A stretch of 64,000 bases of DNA from Lactiplantibacillus herbarum (lineage in GTDB: Bacteria; Bacillota; Bacilli; Lactobacillales; Lactobacillaceae). The position numbers and the translations under genes were made by a program. Location of the stretch: assembly GCF_001039045.1 (NCBI RefSeq), contig NZ_LFEE01000038.1, forward strand, positions 1-64,000, written 5' to 3'. The notes under the pieces are model-generated. The model did not search any database, was not told the origin of the DNA, and saw only the letters and a list, made by a program, of their open reading frames with translations. Shown here piece after piece: positions 50,756 to 60,000 of the stretch (position 1 is the first letter of the stretch; each line of letters begins with the position of its first letter).

Positions 50756-51325
50756 ATGAATAATGTCTATCAGAAATGCCCACAATTCACTAATGAACAT
50801 TACTGTTTAAGATTAGTTACCAAGGATGACTGGGCTGATTTACTGCAAGTCTACTCAGACCAACAAGCTGTCGCACGGTTCAATAGTGACAACTGTGGCG
50901 GTGATGATTTTCATTACACCACTCAGGAACGAATACAGACTGCAATTGACTACTGGTTATCCATGTACACACAACAAGGTTTCGTTCGTTGGGCAATTAT
51001 CGATCAGCAAACGACTACTGCGGTTGGAACTATCGAGTTATTTCATCGTGATGCGGCGGACTACTTTGACAAGTGTGGCGTGTTACGTCTAGATTTGCGT
51101 GCAGATTACGAACATACCAACACAATCGAACAACTATTATCTCCGCTCATGACAGTTGCCTTTGACTTATTTAATTGTGAGAAGATTGCTATCAAAATTA
51201 TCAGCACAACTGCAGAACGTGCCCAAGCCTTCACAAATCTAGGTTTCACCCCCACTAATGAAGCATTGATCGGTCATGATGGCACCAAATATCATGATTA
51301 CTGGATCAAGACTATCAACTCCTAA
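50756..51325 (+). CDS. GNAT-family N-acetyltransferase
   Basis: 189 aa, RimJ/RimL-like layout: LRLVTKDDWADLLQVYSDQQ, a WAIIDQQTTTAVGTIEL strand pair, LRADYEHTNTIEQLLSPLM and the C-terminal IKIISTTAERAQAFTNLGF that encloses acetyl-CoA. The usual R/QxxGxG/A loop is poorly kept (RADYEHTN), so activity is less certain. ATG behind AAAGGATG. Monocistronic; shares the terminator at 51335-51377 with the convergent gene. Confidence 0.85.
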   Translation: MNNVYQKCPQFTNEHYCLRLVTKDDWADLLQVYSDQQAVARFNSDNCGGDDFHYTTQERIQTAIDYWLSMYTQQGFVRWAIIDQQTTTAVGTIELFHRDAADYFDKCGVLRLDLRADYEHTNTIEQLLSPLMTVAFDLFNCEKIAIKIISTTAERAQAFTNLGFTPTNEALIGHDGTKYHDYWIKTINS

Positions 51326-51331
51326 AAACAC

Positions 51332-51377
51332 AAAAATCCCCATCAAGACTGGTTATTCACCAATCTTGATGGGGATT
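51332..51377. terminator. Bidirectional terminator between GNAT and the acidic protein
   Basis: AATCCCCATCAAGA (51335-51348) pairs exactly with TCTTGATGGGGATT (51364-51377). Confidence 0.87.
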
Positions 51378-51387
51378 ATTAGTTTAT

Positions 51388-52659
51388 TTACCTATTGATC
51401 AAGCCTTTACCGAAGCGCCAGAGCAAAACAATCAACGTCACAATAATTGCCAAGATCATCCATGCAACGAACATAAGTAGAATGCTAACACCAATCAATA
51501 TCCACTTGTTACTGTATTCACCGGCCAACGCTAATGCTGGTAAGTGCCCTGGCGAAACCATTGCCCACATGATGATACGAAAGACAATGAACACAGCAGC
51601 GTACGACATCCCAACTTTCCAAGCTGGCTTAACTTCTTCACCGTCTGCTTCCTCTTCATCTTCGTCGTCATAATCATCGTCGTAGTCATCGTCAGCAGCT
51701 TCTTCATCGTGACGATTTTCATAATCACTTTCGTCATCATCTTCATACTCGTCTTCGTCGGATTCATCATCGTCCTCAAAAGTCGCATCCGCAGCTTCAT
51801 CATCAGGATCAAGAATATTCACTGACCAGCTTTCGACTGTTGCAATATCAGCAGCGTCCCAGTGACGCCAAGCATCTTCCCAATTAGCGACCGTTTCAGG
51901 ATTTAAATTACCATCTAATCCGCGTTGTGTGAGTTTATTCTGTAAAGTAGCCTTAATAGCAAGGTCGCCGCCCCATTCAACTGAGTTAAAAAAGGTTAAG
52001 GCGATCACTAACCCTTGTTCCAGGGTAACTAGCTTGCCGTCAGTATCAGCACCGGCAATGGTAGTCTGCCACTTAGCATCGAGATCTTCATCGGGTTCTG
52101 TCTGCCAAGCCTCAAGTTCAGGCAACAGATCATCGATGTCAAAAGGATCACCGGCAATACTGTATTTGGCAAAAAAGACCCAGACAACCGCTTTGAGCTG
52201 GTCAATCGTCAATGTTTCCGGTGCTGCTTCAGGATTCATGCTTTTGTGATGCGCTTGCCACAATTCCCAAGCTGCCCCTTCAGACTGCGTTGCAACACGT
52301 TGCCCCAGTCGCTGCAAGTTAGGTTCATCTCGTTGTTGTAGAAAGATTGCCAGCGACGTGTACGCTGTCATCTCGCTCAACAACATTGGTGATTGAACTG
52401 CTGTTGGTAATACCAGCTTGGCTTGACCACCCTCTTGATTAGTCGGCACCGTCATGACAGCTTGACGCCAAGCTTGCCACGTCTGATCATCCCCCTGAGG
52501 TTTGGCCTTTGCAGCGGGTTGCATCTGGTTCAACAATAACCGTACCGGATCAGCCACTCCTGCTGTCCCCACCTCATCCTCTAATCCTAGATACTCATCT
52601 TTGAGCCAGCTACTAGCCAGCCAGTAATACGCTGTTAAATAAGCTTCTTGTTCATTCAT
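51388..52659 (-). CDS. Uncharacterised protein: soluble helical domain, Asp/Glu-rich linker, two C-terminal TM
   Basis: 423 aa; ATG behind TGGAGGAACATT. Residues 1-285 are soluble, mostly helical and Trp/Gln-rich (LTAYYWLASSWLKDEYLGLE, TWQAWRQAVM, VVWVFFAKYSIAGDPFDIDD, WEDAWRHWDAADIA). Residues 286-345 are almost only Asp, Glu, Ser and Tyr. Then KPAWKVG leads into two membrane segments (VFIVFRIIMWAMV and WILIGVSILLMFVAWMILAI, the latter long) and a basic end. No signal peptide is present, so the N-domain and acidic linker should face the cytosol. I do not recognise the family. The acidic stretch could bind cations or a basic partner. Monocistronic. Confidence 0.82.
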   Translation of the reverse strand: MNEQEAYLTAYYWLASSWLKDEYLGLEDEVGTAGVADPVRLLLNQMQPAAKAKPQGDDQTWQAWRQAVMTVPTNQEGGQAKLVLPTAVQSPMLLSEMTAYTSLAIFLQQRDEPNLQRLGQRVATQSEGAAWELWQAHHKSMNPEAAPETLTIDQLKAVVWVFFAKYSIAGDPFDIDDLLPELEAWQTEPDEDLDAKWQTTIAGADTDGKLVTLEQGLVIALTFFNSVEWGGDLAIKATLQNKLTQRGLDGNLNPETVANWEDAWRHWDAADIATVESWSVNILDPDDEAADATFEDDDESDEDEYEDDDESDYENRHDEEAADDDYDDDYDDEDEEEADGEEVKPAWKVGMSYAAVFIVFRIIMWAMVSPGHLPALALAGEYSNKWILIGVSILLMFVAWMILAIIVTLIVLLWRFGKGLINR

Positions 52660-52773
52660 AATGTTCCTCCAATTATTCGCTTATTTATTATAGCGAAGGC
52701 AAAAGGAAAACACCATTATTATTTAAAGGGCTGTATTAATATCAATGATAAATGTTGCTGTTAAGACAATCAC

Positions 52774-52817
52774 AAAAAATAGTAATCTAAGGTCTAACAG
52801 CGCTTAAATTACTATTT
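52774..52817 (-). terminator. Terminator of the CrtC/AttH-like gene
   Basis: AAATAGTAAT (52777-52786) pairs exactly with ATTACTATTT (52808-52817), T run on the minus strand. Confidence 0.7.
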
Positions 52818-52835
52818 TTATATCAATATATTAAA

Positions 52836-53930
52836 TTAATGCTCCATCATTGGCCGGTATTCTTTACCAACGTACACAAACTCATAAATCATATCACCAC
52901 TTCGTTTAACCAATTGTCCGCCCTGTTCAAAGGTCAGCGTCCCAGTCGCAAATTCACGCGCGTAGGTCGGTTTGATATTCATCTGATCGAACTGCTTCTT
53001 AGCTGGCGCTGGTGCTGAACTATACAGGTCTTCAATACTCAGTTCTTCCTTTACAGATAGCTCATACTCAATCTTTTTACCATGGTCATCGAAAGTATAT
53101 CTCGACTTCTTAGGATACGACTTACCGGTACTCTCTTGCACATATTCACTGAGTACTTGATACTTAGTATTTTTAATATCATAGTTCTGATAAATAATCT
53201 CGCCATCCGCATCCTGAATGAAAGTCAGCGGCATATGTTTGTACCCGTAGGTATCGCGAGCCACGAAATCAAATACAACGATAGCGTAGTCGTCAAAATT
53301 CTGGCGGGCCCACAACCAGTTATTCCAAGCCATGACGTGATGGATATTGCCCCACTGATGATCGTGATAGCCACGACCAGTAACCGCTACTGTTTGCCCA
53401 TTATACGTTAAGGTCCCGGTGATTTCACCCCGTGGTACGACGCATAACCAAGTGAAGTAATTGTCGTTGCCAAAGTCAAAATAACCATTACCCGCTCGCC
53501 ATGGTGTGCTAGTACTCGTTAACGTTAAATCCGCACCAATACCGTTAACTGGTTCAACGTGAATCTGATACGTTTTTAAGTCACCAGCAACGTGATGTGG
53601 TCCAATTCTAACGTCACACCGTTGCTTTGAATATTGGAACTCATCAGCGGTATACTTAGTAAGATCAGTGTACTTCTTACCGTCTGGATCAGTAATCGTA
53701 ATCATCACTTGGGGTTGCGCACCATCTAACTGTGTATTTTGATTGCCCTTCGTATTGAAAGGAATCACTACTTTAGAGCCATCATCCAAGACAGCGTCAA
53801 AGTACCACCATTCAAATGCGCCAGCACGGTCATCATCGCGCTTGCCATCTTCCCATACAGCGACATGTTGTGGTTCAGTACCGCTGTTCTTAAAATCTGC
53901 TGGTTGATCCATAATTCTTACATTTGCCAT
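52836..53930 (-). CDS. CrtC/AttH-like lipocalin-fold protein (carotenoid 1,2-hydratase family)
   Basis: 364 aa. Two lipocalin-like domains with family signatures: FEWWYFDAVLDDGSKVVIPF near residue 40 and TGRGYHDHQWGNIHHVMAWN near 185 (the YHDHQWG block), then a beta-rich C-terminus. Relatives include carotenoid hydratase CrtC and the AttH/SvfA group; most Firmicutes members have no known substrate, and no carotenoid genes are nearby. No signal peptide, so cytosolic. ATG behind TAGGGAGTCG. It is divergent from the TetR gene at 54083. A minus-strand TTGACT promoter lies at about 53975. Confidence 0.87.
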   Translation of the reverse strand: MANVRIMDQPADFKNSGTEPQHVAVWEDGKRDDDRAGAFEWWYFDAVLDDGSKVVIPFNTKGNQNTQLDGAQPQVMITITDPDGKKYTDLTKYTADEFQYSKQRCDVRIGPHHVAGDLKTYQIHVEPVNGIGADLTLTSTSTPWRAGNGYFDFGNDNYFTWLCVVPRGEITGTLTYNGQTVAVTGRGYHDHQWGNIHHVMAWNNWLWARQNFDDYAIVVFDFVARDTYGYKHMPLTFIQDADGEIIYQNYDIKNTKYQVLSEYVQESTGKSYPKKSRYTFDDHGKKIEYELSVKEELSIEDLYSSAPAPAKKQFDQMNIKPTYAREFATGTLTFEQGGQLVKRSGDMIYEFVYVGKEYRPMMEH

Positions 53931-54082
53931 TATAATCGACTCCCTACCTGACTGATTTATTTATTTGAATGGCCTTAATATAGCCAAATACTTGCCAGTC
54001 AACAAGGGACAGAAGTCTCTAAAACACTCATTAATTGACGAAAAGCTGCGTTTCACTACGCATTTTGATAGGAGCTAACTTG

Positions 54083-54652
54083 ATGAAATCACATCGTTCA
54101 GATCTTCGCACTCAGAAAACCTATACCGCACTGTTTACCGCCTTTAATCAGTTGATTCAACAGAAGAACTTTTCTGAAATTACGGTCACCGAGCTCTGCC
54201 GGGTAGCGCAGACACGGACGGCTACCTTTTATAATCATTTTGATGATAAGTATGATTTTTTCGCCTTTATGATTAAAGCACTTCAACAAGAACAACTCGA
54301 ACAGGCCGAATTCACCAGTACAGCTACTGATTCTATGACATATTTGAATGAACTATTAGCCCTTGGATTCGACCTCATTGAGAGCCACCTCGCTATGATT
54401 GAGCACATTCAAGCTGACTCGTTGCTCGTAACGATTATTCAAACTAACTCTGAATATTTGGCCGCTCAAATTCAGAAACATCTACCAGTCAACAAAGATC
54501 CCCAAGTCGACGAAAAATTACAAACGCAAATCATTGTTGGCGCGCTGTTCCAAGCATCTCGTTGGTGGCTCAGCCATCGCAGTACGGTTTCTAAGGAGCA
54601 GATTCAAACTCAATTATCACTAGTTCTGCAACGACTGTATCAGTTCGATTGA
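54083..54652 (+). CDS. TetR-family regulator (DhaS-like)
   Basis: 189 aa from the ATG at 54083, eight bases after TAGGAG; an ATG at 54035 has no ribosome site. HTH: YTALFTAFNQLIQQKNFSEI, TVTELCRVAQTRTATFYNHF. TetR_C_8-like C-terminal domain. It lies divergent to the CrtC/AttH-like gene and upstream of a TMEM175 gene, so either may be its target; I found no convincing dyad. Confidence 0.9.
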   Translation: MKSHRSDLRTQKTYTALFTAFNQLIQQKNFSEITVTELCRVAQTRTATFYNHFDDKYDFFAFMIKALQQEQLEQAEFTSTATDSMTYLNELLALGFDLIESHLAMIEHIQADSLLVTIIQTNSEYLAAQIQKHLPVNKDPQVDEKLQTQIIVGALFQASRWWLSHRSTVSKEQIQTQLSLVLQRLYQFD

Positions 54653-54769
54653 TTATATCTATTAGTATCTCAGGATAAAATTCATGATATGCTTTATACT
54701 ACTGACTACTTGCTCAGTCCGGAACTGAGTGACAATATCTTATACATCTATGCAAAGGATGGATTACTA

Positions 54770-55324
54770 TTGAATAAAGAACGCATGGCGGCCTTCACTG
54801 ACGCAGTGTTGGCTATTATTATGACAATTCTGGTCTTGGAGCTAGAAAAACCAGCAACTATGACCTTGGCGGGGCTCTGGGACTTACGGGCTAACTTTTT
54901 CGCCTACGCCCTATCATTCTTCTGGCTGGGCTTGATGTGGTTGACACATCATAACAACTGGGAAAAAATTACCAGGGTCAATAATCAAGCGGCCATCTTT
55001 ACACTATTGATGCTATTTTTCGCTTCACTATTTCCTTATACAACCGGCCTCGTGGCAACTAATTTTGATAACTCGATTGCTCAGAGTTTCTACGGTATCG
55101 TCGTATTGGCAGTATCTTTTAGTAATATGGGACTCTCACGTTCTATCAATAAGGCTAATGACAACGTTCAATTGGGGTTACTGTACACCTTACCTGACTG
55201 GATGGTCATTTTGGATATTGCCATTAAGGTAATCGGGCTAATTCTAGCCATCACTGTTTACCCACCAGCAATGATGTACTCGATTTTCATCTCCATGTTC
55301 GTGATTGGCTTGGGGCATCTCTAA
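54770..55324 (+). CDS. TMEM175-family potassium channel-like protein 3
   Basis: 184 aa from the TTG at 54770 behind AAAGGATGG. An upstream ATG at 54689 would add a hydrophilic lead with no ribosome site. Signature MAAFTDAVLAIIMTILVLEL matches the family motif (FTD instead of FSD, as in the copy at 46203). Six hydrophobic segments. A third paralogue of the pair at 46-47.7 kb, in another context and orientation. Confidence 0.85.
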   Translation: MNKERMAAFTDAVLAIIMTILVLELEKPATMTLAGLWDLRANFFAYALSFFWLGLMWLTHHNNWEKITRVNNQAAIFTLLMLFFASLFPYTTGLVATNFDNSIAQSFYGIVVLAVSFSNMGLSRSINKANDNVQLGLLYTLPDWMVILDIAIKVIGLILAITVYPPAMMYSIFISMFVIGLGHL

Positions 55325-55355
55325 TCACATAACCTATCAATAATTTATCCATGCT

Positions 55356-55391
55356 AAAACGGCCTACATTTTAAAAATGTGGGCCGTTTTT
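55356..55391. terminator. Bidirectional terminator between TMEM175 gene 3 and arsC
   Basis: AAAACGGCCTACATTTT pairs with AAAATGTGGGCCGTTTT; T run on plus, A run at the left. Confidence 0.85.
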
Positions 55392-55414
55392 ATCTTTATT
55401 CTATTCTAATTTTG

Positions 55415-55816
55415 TTATTTCAAATCCTGAATATGCTGCTTAATCTGATCCCGCACTTCCCGAAATGCAGCTAATTGTTCTGCTTCACTCCCCGCTGCCA
55501 AAGCAGGATCAGGTAAGGGCCAATGTAGCTTTTGAACACTGGCAGGCGTCATTGGACACTTATCCCGCGCATCGCCACACAGCGTTACAACTAAGTCACA
55601 CTGTTGCAGATAGTCTTGATCAATCAACTTGGATGTTTGCTGTGAAATGTCGATACCAACTTCTGCCATTACTTTGACCGCTTTGGCATTCAGCCCATGG
55701 ACTTCCACTCCAGCACTCGCAACTTCCCAATCTGGCGCCAATAAGTCACGACCGAACCCTTCTGCCATTTGACTCCGACAGGAATTACCCGTACATAAAA
55801 AGTAAACTTTTTTCAT
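55415..55816 (-). CDS. arsC: Thioredoxin-coupled arsenate reductase (LMW-PTPase type)
   Basis: 133 aa. The P-loop [10 protein letters not shown] carries Cys8 (nucleophile) and Cys13. The redox pair is Cys80 and Cys87 in [10 protein letters not shown], and DPA in the WPLPDPAL segment holds the acid. This is the S. aureus/B. subtilis ArsC class, which reduces arsenate to arsenite with thioredoxin. ATG behind TAGGAGCG. No arsB or acr3 pump is adjacent. Downstream of the ArsR/CadC gene on the same strand (77-base gap), so possibly cotranscribed. Confidence 0.95.
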   Translation of the reverse strand: MKKVYFLCTGNSCRSQMAEGFGRDLLAPDWEVASAGVEVHGLNAKAVKVMAEVGIDISQQTSKLIDQDYLQQCDLVVTLCGDARDKCPMTPASVQKLHWPLPDPALAAGSEAEQLAAFREVRDQIKQHIQDLK

Positions 55817-55892
55817 TTCATTCGCTCCTAAGTCATCATATTAAGTTTAAGTGCTTGTTATTGAGCCCTTTAGATTATAGTAAAAAATCTAT

Positions 55893-56243
55893 CTAATGGC
55901 CATGCGTTTCTCCACGTACCACATGATCGGCATGCTCGAGCATCTCATTAACGATATCTAAAATATGCGGATCATCCAAACGATAATAACTGAGTTTACC
56001 GTCTTTGCGGGCACTCACTAACTGGTGTTGCCGCAATAAAGCTAATTGATGAGAGACGACTGACTGTTCAATAGCTAACAGTTCGCCCAGTTCACCGACA
56101 TTTAACTCGCGTTGCTCTAGGACATATAGGAGTTGCAAGCGAATCGGGTTGCTCAGTAACTTAAAGATTCGTTTGGATTCTTGTAGCTTGTGTTCATCAA
56201 TTAATTGTAATGATTCGGATACGACTGATTCTTCTTTCAACAT
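55893..56243 (-). CDS. ArsR/SmtB-family metal-sensing repressor (CadC/CzrA-like)
   Basis: 116 aa from the ATG at 56243 just after TGGAG; the ATG at 56273 lies inside the operator and lacks a ribosome site. Winged [63 protein letters not shown]. The C-terminal helix has [13 protein letters not shown], a His-rich end that fits the alpha-5 metal site (D-x-H, H-x2-H) of CzrA/SmtB rather than a Cys site. So Zn/Cd/Co sensing is more likely than arsenic. Divergent from cadD with a dyad at 56253-56278. Confidence 0.9.
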   Translation of the reverse strand: MLKEESVVSESLQLIDEHKLQESKRIFKLLSNPIRLQLLYVLEQRELNVGELGELLAIEQSVVSHQLALLRQHQLVSARKDGKLSYYRLDDPHILDIVNEMLEHADHVVRGETHGH

Positions 56244-56252
56244 GTCACTCCA

Positions 56253-56278
56253 TTCATATGTTAAAATCAACATGAATA
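56253..56278. promoter_or_regulatory. ArsR/CzrA-type operator between the repressor and cadD
   Basis: ATGTT-AAAATC-AACAT (56258-56273) is an exact dyad, extended outward by TTCAT and GAATA. This resembles the ATATGAAC-N-GTTCATAT type sites of ArsR/SmtB proteins. It sits between the two divergent starts. Confidence 0.65.
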
Positions 56279-56309
56279 AAAATTACACCCTTTACAGGAG
56301 GAACTAACC

Positions 56310-56918
56310 TTGCAAACGGCCATCTTCACAGGTATTACTGCTTATATTTCAACTAGTATTGATTACTTAATCATTTTAATGGTTATTTTTGGTTCAATCA
56401 ATCATAAAGATCGTTGGCTAGTCTACTGGGGCGACCTTTTGGGAACCGCCGTCCTGGTTATTGCCAGTCTAATTATGGCCTTCGTCTTAGGGTTTGTACC
56501 TCAGGAATGGTTATTAGGTCTACTGGGACTCATCCCGATCTTTATGGGGATTCGCTTGCTGATTGTTGGTGAGAGCGACGATGACGAAATCGTTGAAGAT
56601 CAGATCAAGAAACGGCGCAACTTAATTATCAACGTTGCCGTAATTACCATTGCCACTTGTGGTGCTGACAACATTGGTATCTACGTCCCAATCTTTACTC
56701 AAGCCACTACCAGTTCATTAATCATTATTCTGTTGACCTTCCTAGTCATGTTAACGCTCTTCTGTTACATCGGCTACCTACTCATCAAGATTCCGAAAGT
56801 CGCTGACATTCTGGAACGCTACGGCATGTACATCACCGCCATCGTTTACATTGGCCTAGGGGGCTACATTATATGGGAAAGCGGAACCTTTCAACAATTG
56901 CTGCGGCTGATTTTCTGA
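56310..56918 (+). CDS. cadD: CadD-family cadmium resistance transporter
   Basis: 202 aa, LysE-related fold with five to six hydrophobic segments. Family stretches: AYISTSIDYLIILMVIFG, YWGDLLGTAVLVIASL, ITIATCGADNIGIYVPIFTQ. It exports or sequesters cadmium at the membrane. TTG start eight bases after GGAGG. Likely repressed by the divergent ArsR/CzrA-like protein until metal is bound. An acidic loop (VGESDDDEIVEDQ) faces the cytosol. Confidence 0.93.
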   Translation: MQTAIFTGITAYISTSIDYLIILMVIFGSINHKDRWLVYWGDLLGTAVLVIASLIMAFVLGFVPQEWLLGLLGLIPIFMGIRLLIVGESDDDEIVEDQIKKRRNLIINVAVITIATCGADNIGIYVPIFTQATTSSLIIILLTFLVMLTLFCYIGYLLIKIPKVADILERYGMYITAIVYIGLGGYIIWESGTFQQLLRLIF

Positions 56919-56974
56919 CACTTTGTTCACACCATGCAACTATCACTAAATACGTCCATACTTCATTTCCCATA

Positions 56975-57014
56975 ATAAAAGGTGCTGATAAGTGAAAATA
57001 TCAGCATCTTTTAT
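56975..57014. terminator. Bidirectional terminator between cadD and the MucBP adhesin
   Basis: ATAAAAGGTGCTGATA (56975-56990) pairs with TATCAGCATCTTTTAT (56999-57014), one wobble. Confidence 0.85.
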
Positions 57015-57028
57015 AGGTTCTACAAGAC

Positions 57029-60000
57029 TTAATCTTGTTTTTTACGTTGCCACCAACCAGCTAAGCCTAATAAACTACCTAATAGCGCTAAGCCCCACAG
57101 TGGTGAAACTGTCTGGTCGTCAGTTTGTGGCAAATTGATTGCCGCTGTTGCTGCTTTCACCGTGTGATCCGTTGGTGTTGCAGCGGCACTTGTGCTTGTA
57201 GACTTTGGCTCAGAAACTACAGCCTGTGTCATTCCTGAATCAGTGGTAACTTTCACTGGCGTCTTACCCGTTACCTTATCAGGTATCGTTGGTGTTGGCC
57301 GTTGTGAATCCTCAACTGGATCTGGATTGATTTCATCGCCGTCACTAGTCTCCGTAGCCTGTTCATAGACATAACTAATCTCTATATCATTAGCTCCAAA
57401 GGTTCCGGTAGCATTAGTTGGTACTGTCACAACTTGGTACCCATCAATCGTCACTGGTTTGGTCGTATATTGCTCGCCAAGCTTTCCTGTAAATATCTGG
57501 TCCGCTGCAACCTGCTCACCATTAGTCGTGACATGATGAACCGTCACTGTCGTCGTCTGATCAGGCGTTGTTACCGGTGGCGTCACAGCATTAGCTTGAT
57601 AGACAAAAGTCACTTCTGATGGTTTTTCACCATACATACCTGTAGCGATTCCCTGTGTTGATTGATACTTATAGCCTGCAATTGCTGGATATTTAGCATT
57701 AAAAGTAGTCCCTACTTGGCCAGTCAATACTTCATCGGCTTGAAGCGTTTTACCGTTTACATCCTGATAATGTACTGTTACCGTCGAGTTGACTGCTTGA
57801 TACACTAACGTAACTTCTACCGAGGTGTCACCATACGTCCCATCAAGGGTACCTTGGACAGTTTGATACTTGTAACCAGTAATCGTTGGCGTCTTAACTA
57901 TATAATCAGTCCCGATTTGACCGGTCAGTGTGCTGTCTTTTTGAAGCGTTTTACCATTAACATCTTGATAATGTACCGTTACGGTCGAGTAAACGTCGTC
58001 ATAAACAAACGTGACTTCCGTTGGCGCGTCACCATACGTACCGGTCGCATTGCCTTGCGTTGACTGGTATTTATAGCCCACTAGGGTTGGTGCCTTAACT
58101 GCAAAGTTAGAACCAACTTGACCCGTTAACACATCATCCTTTTGAATCGTTTTACCATTTGCATCCTGATAATGTACGGTTACCGTAGAAGAAACTGCTT
58201 CGTAAATAAAAGTGACTTCCGTTGGCATATCACCGTATACCCCAGTCGCATTGCCTTGCGTTGACTGATATTTATAGCCCACTAAGGTTGGTGCTTTAGC
58301 CGTAAAGTTAGAACCAACTTGACCCGTTAGCACGTCATCTTTTTGAAGCGTCTTACCGTTTTCATCTTGATAATGCACCGTTACCGTCGAGTAAGCTTCA
58401 TCGTAAATAAAAGTAACTTCCGTTGGCGTATCACCATACGTGCCAGTTGCGTTGCCCTGTGTTGCTTGGTACTTATATCCTGTTAACGTTGGTGCTTCTA
58501 CCGAAAAAACCGTTCCAACTTGACCTGTCAGCACTTTATCAGCTTGAAGTGTCTTACCATTTGCATCTTGGTAGTGAACAGTTACAGTCGAGTTAACCAT
58601 TCGATAAACAAAATTAACCGTTTGTGCAGCGTCTCCAAACGTTCCAGTTGCATTATCTGGTTGCGCAACTAGTTGATACCCTTTGAATTGTTTAGTCGTT
58701 GCCGTGTAGCTATCGCCAACAACCCCTGATAGAACTTCAGGATCAGACAGTACTTTCCCCTGCTCATCCACATAATTCACCGTCACTGGCTGAGCATCAG
58801 CAGCTACGATATATGGTGTAAACATATCCACAATCTCATTGCCATTCGCATCCGTAAAAATCGAAGCTAAATAGTAAGTGTATGGGTTTTGACTAACGGT
58901 ATAACCTGCGTATGGGCTTGTCGTTGGTCCTGGCATGATTTGATTCTTAGTGACCTGATAAGCAAGCTGATCACCAGCTAATGTATTAGTTGCCCCACTA
59001 TAAAATAACCGGATAACCGTTCCAGTTGGAGATACAACAATCGCACGACTAGCCGAATCAATCAGATTAAACGTCATTCCCTTTGGCGGCTTCACTGGGT
59101 TGACCATGGTGTACTTACCAGTTACCGGCACATATACCACACTACGATCAACAAACTGACTATTAATCTTAAAACTCGTCGTATACTGAGCGGAATCTAA
59201 GGACGAAAAATCCGCTATGTGATTACTAACCAGCGTTAAACTAACTAATTCCTTAAGATTAGCCAATGGTGTAATATCTGATATCCGTTGACTAGCTATC
59301 TGTAGCGTTGTTAATTTAGTTAGCGAAGCTACTGGCGTGATATCCGTAATATCGCCCCACATCTGCTTGCTGACATTGTAGTTATTCAGTAAATCTAAGT
59401 CCGTTATATTAGTGGCATACTGAAGACCCTCTAATGAGAACGTGCTCTTACCATCAATATAAGTAGAGTAAGGTTGCATATTAAGTTTAGTTAATAATTG
59501 TAAGTCTGCTTTACTAATATCAGCAGTACTGGACCAAGTCTTACCATAACTACCTTTATTTAAAGTCGCTAAAATTGCTTGTTGCAATGTTTTATTGGGC
59601 ATCCATTGGTCAATGGTTTCGTCAGTTTTAACCATAGCTGCTCGGGATACCGGTTGACTGGCACGATCCCGCTTCAGTGCTGGAGTTGATTGATCAACAG
59701 CCGCAGTCGTCGTTTTGATAGCAGTATCAGTGGTAGTAGTCGTTATCGGTGTAGAAGTATTTTTTGAAGTAACTGTCGTCTCAGTAGCTGCCTTATCTTT
59801 AGATACTTCAGTTGTTTTCTGAACATTATCCGTTGTCACTTGCTTATCTTCAGACTCAGTCTTAGATGTCTCTGTCTTAGTGGTATCTGCTTGTGTCGTA
59901 CTGGTTGCATTCGCTTTATCTGAAGTAGCTGTCGTCTGATCAGTGCTTGACGTCTCTGCAGCATCTTGCTGACTAGTAGTAGCTTTATCAGCTGTCTGGA

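Noticed and set aside
51531-51825. Frames rich in Met/Thr or Val/Ile opposite the Asp/Glu-rich linker
   Set aside because: They are alternate-frame readings of GAT/GAA repeats, not genes.
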